A program made the translations under genes and the position numbers. This document shows, in pieces, positions 25,442 to 25,505 of a stretch of 25,505 nt of DNA. The notes beneath the pieces are model-generated. The model worked only from the letters and a program-made list of their open reading frames with translations, was not told the origin of the DNA and did no database searches. The first letter of the stretch is position 1, and each line of letters opens with the position of its first letter. This stretch comes from CAYTSA01 sp964440345 (GTDB taxonomy: Bacteria > Desulfobacterota > Desulfovibrionia > Desulfovibrionales > Desulfovibrionaceae), in NCBI GenBank assembly GCA_964440345.1, contig CAYTSA010000056.1, forward strand, positions 1 through 25,505. The letters are read 5' to 3'.

Positions 25442-25505
25442 TTTCCTGCACAGTCCATGACATACGGGGGCTTCGTGGCGCAGAAAAAGTCAAAGTCCCT
25501 GGATT

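Overview
The window is chromosomal DNA from a Gram-negative bacterium, GC-rich by eye, with tightly packed genes and several signal-peptide or membrane proteins of diderm type (an AsmA-family protein, an Hcp-like protein, an FtsX-type permease). The very long PEP synthase, the DUF4214/methyltransferase genes and the codon style suggest a sulfate-reducing deltaproteobacterium (Desulfovibrionales). That is an inference from gene content; no rRNA, tRNA or ribosomal-protein gene is present to confirm it.

Layout. (1) 147-9711, plus strand: a tight four-gene operon. It encodes a LolD/MacB-type ABC ATPase, a 1608-residue permease with a PA/M28-peptidase-like ectodomain fused to an FtsX core, and two large polytopic membrane proteins resembling the DUF6785 family and OPT-like peptide transporters. 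I judge this the most interesting system here. Its peptidase domain has lost catalytic residues, and the gene order suggests a peptide- or lipoprotein-handling membrane machine. (2) 9743-13569, minus strand: three genes, namely a 714-residue multidomain protein with a C-terminal SAM methyltransferase, a second methyltransferase with a beta-rich tail, and a DUF4214/coiled-coil protein. They look like surface-glycan functions. (3) 13570-14199: a 630-bp gene-poor region with two adjacent palindromes. (4) 14200-17205: a chloramphenicol-acetyltransferase-family gene (+), then on the minus strand two tandem METTL27-like methyltransferases and a NYN-domain protein. (5) 17468-19585: an AsmA-family protein. 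(6) 19586-19868: a regulatory region with 13-bp repeats, a palindrome and a sigma70-like promoter, driving a 1196-residue PEP synthase homologue (19869-23459) that ends in a strong terminator. (7) 23520-24655, minus strand: a radical SAM/SPASM enzyme with a small overlapping downstream ORF. (8) 24831-25284: a signal-peptide ORF overlapping an out-of-frame, truncated Hcp-like ORF, followed by a GC-rich palindromic intergenic repeat.

A short intergenic repeat with core CGAAAATGCGCTA occurs three times (98-120, 10513-10535, 19590-19610), always between genes and in the same orientation. No transposase, CRISPR array, tRNA or rRNA was recognised. Family assignments come from motif recognition by eye; no database search was run.
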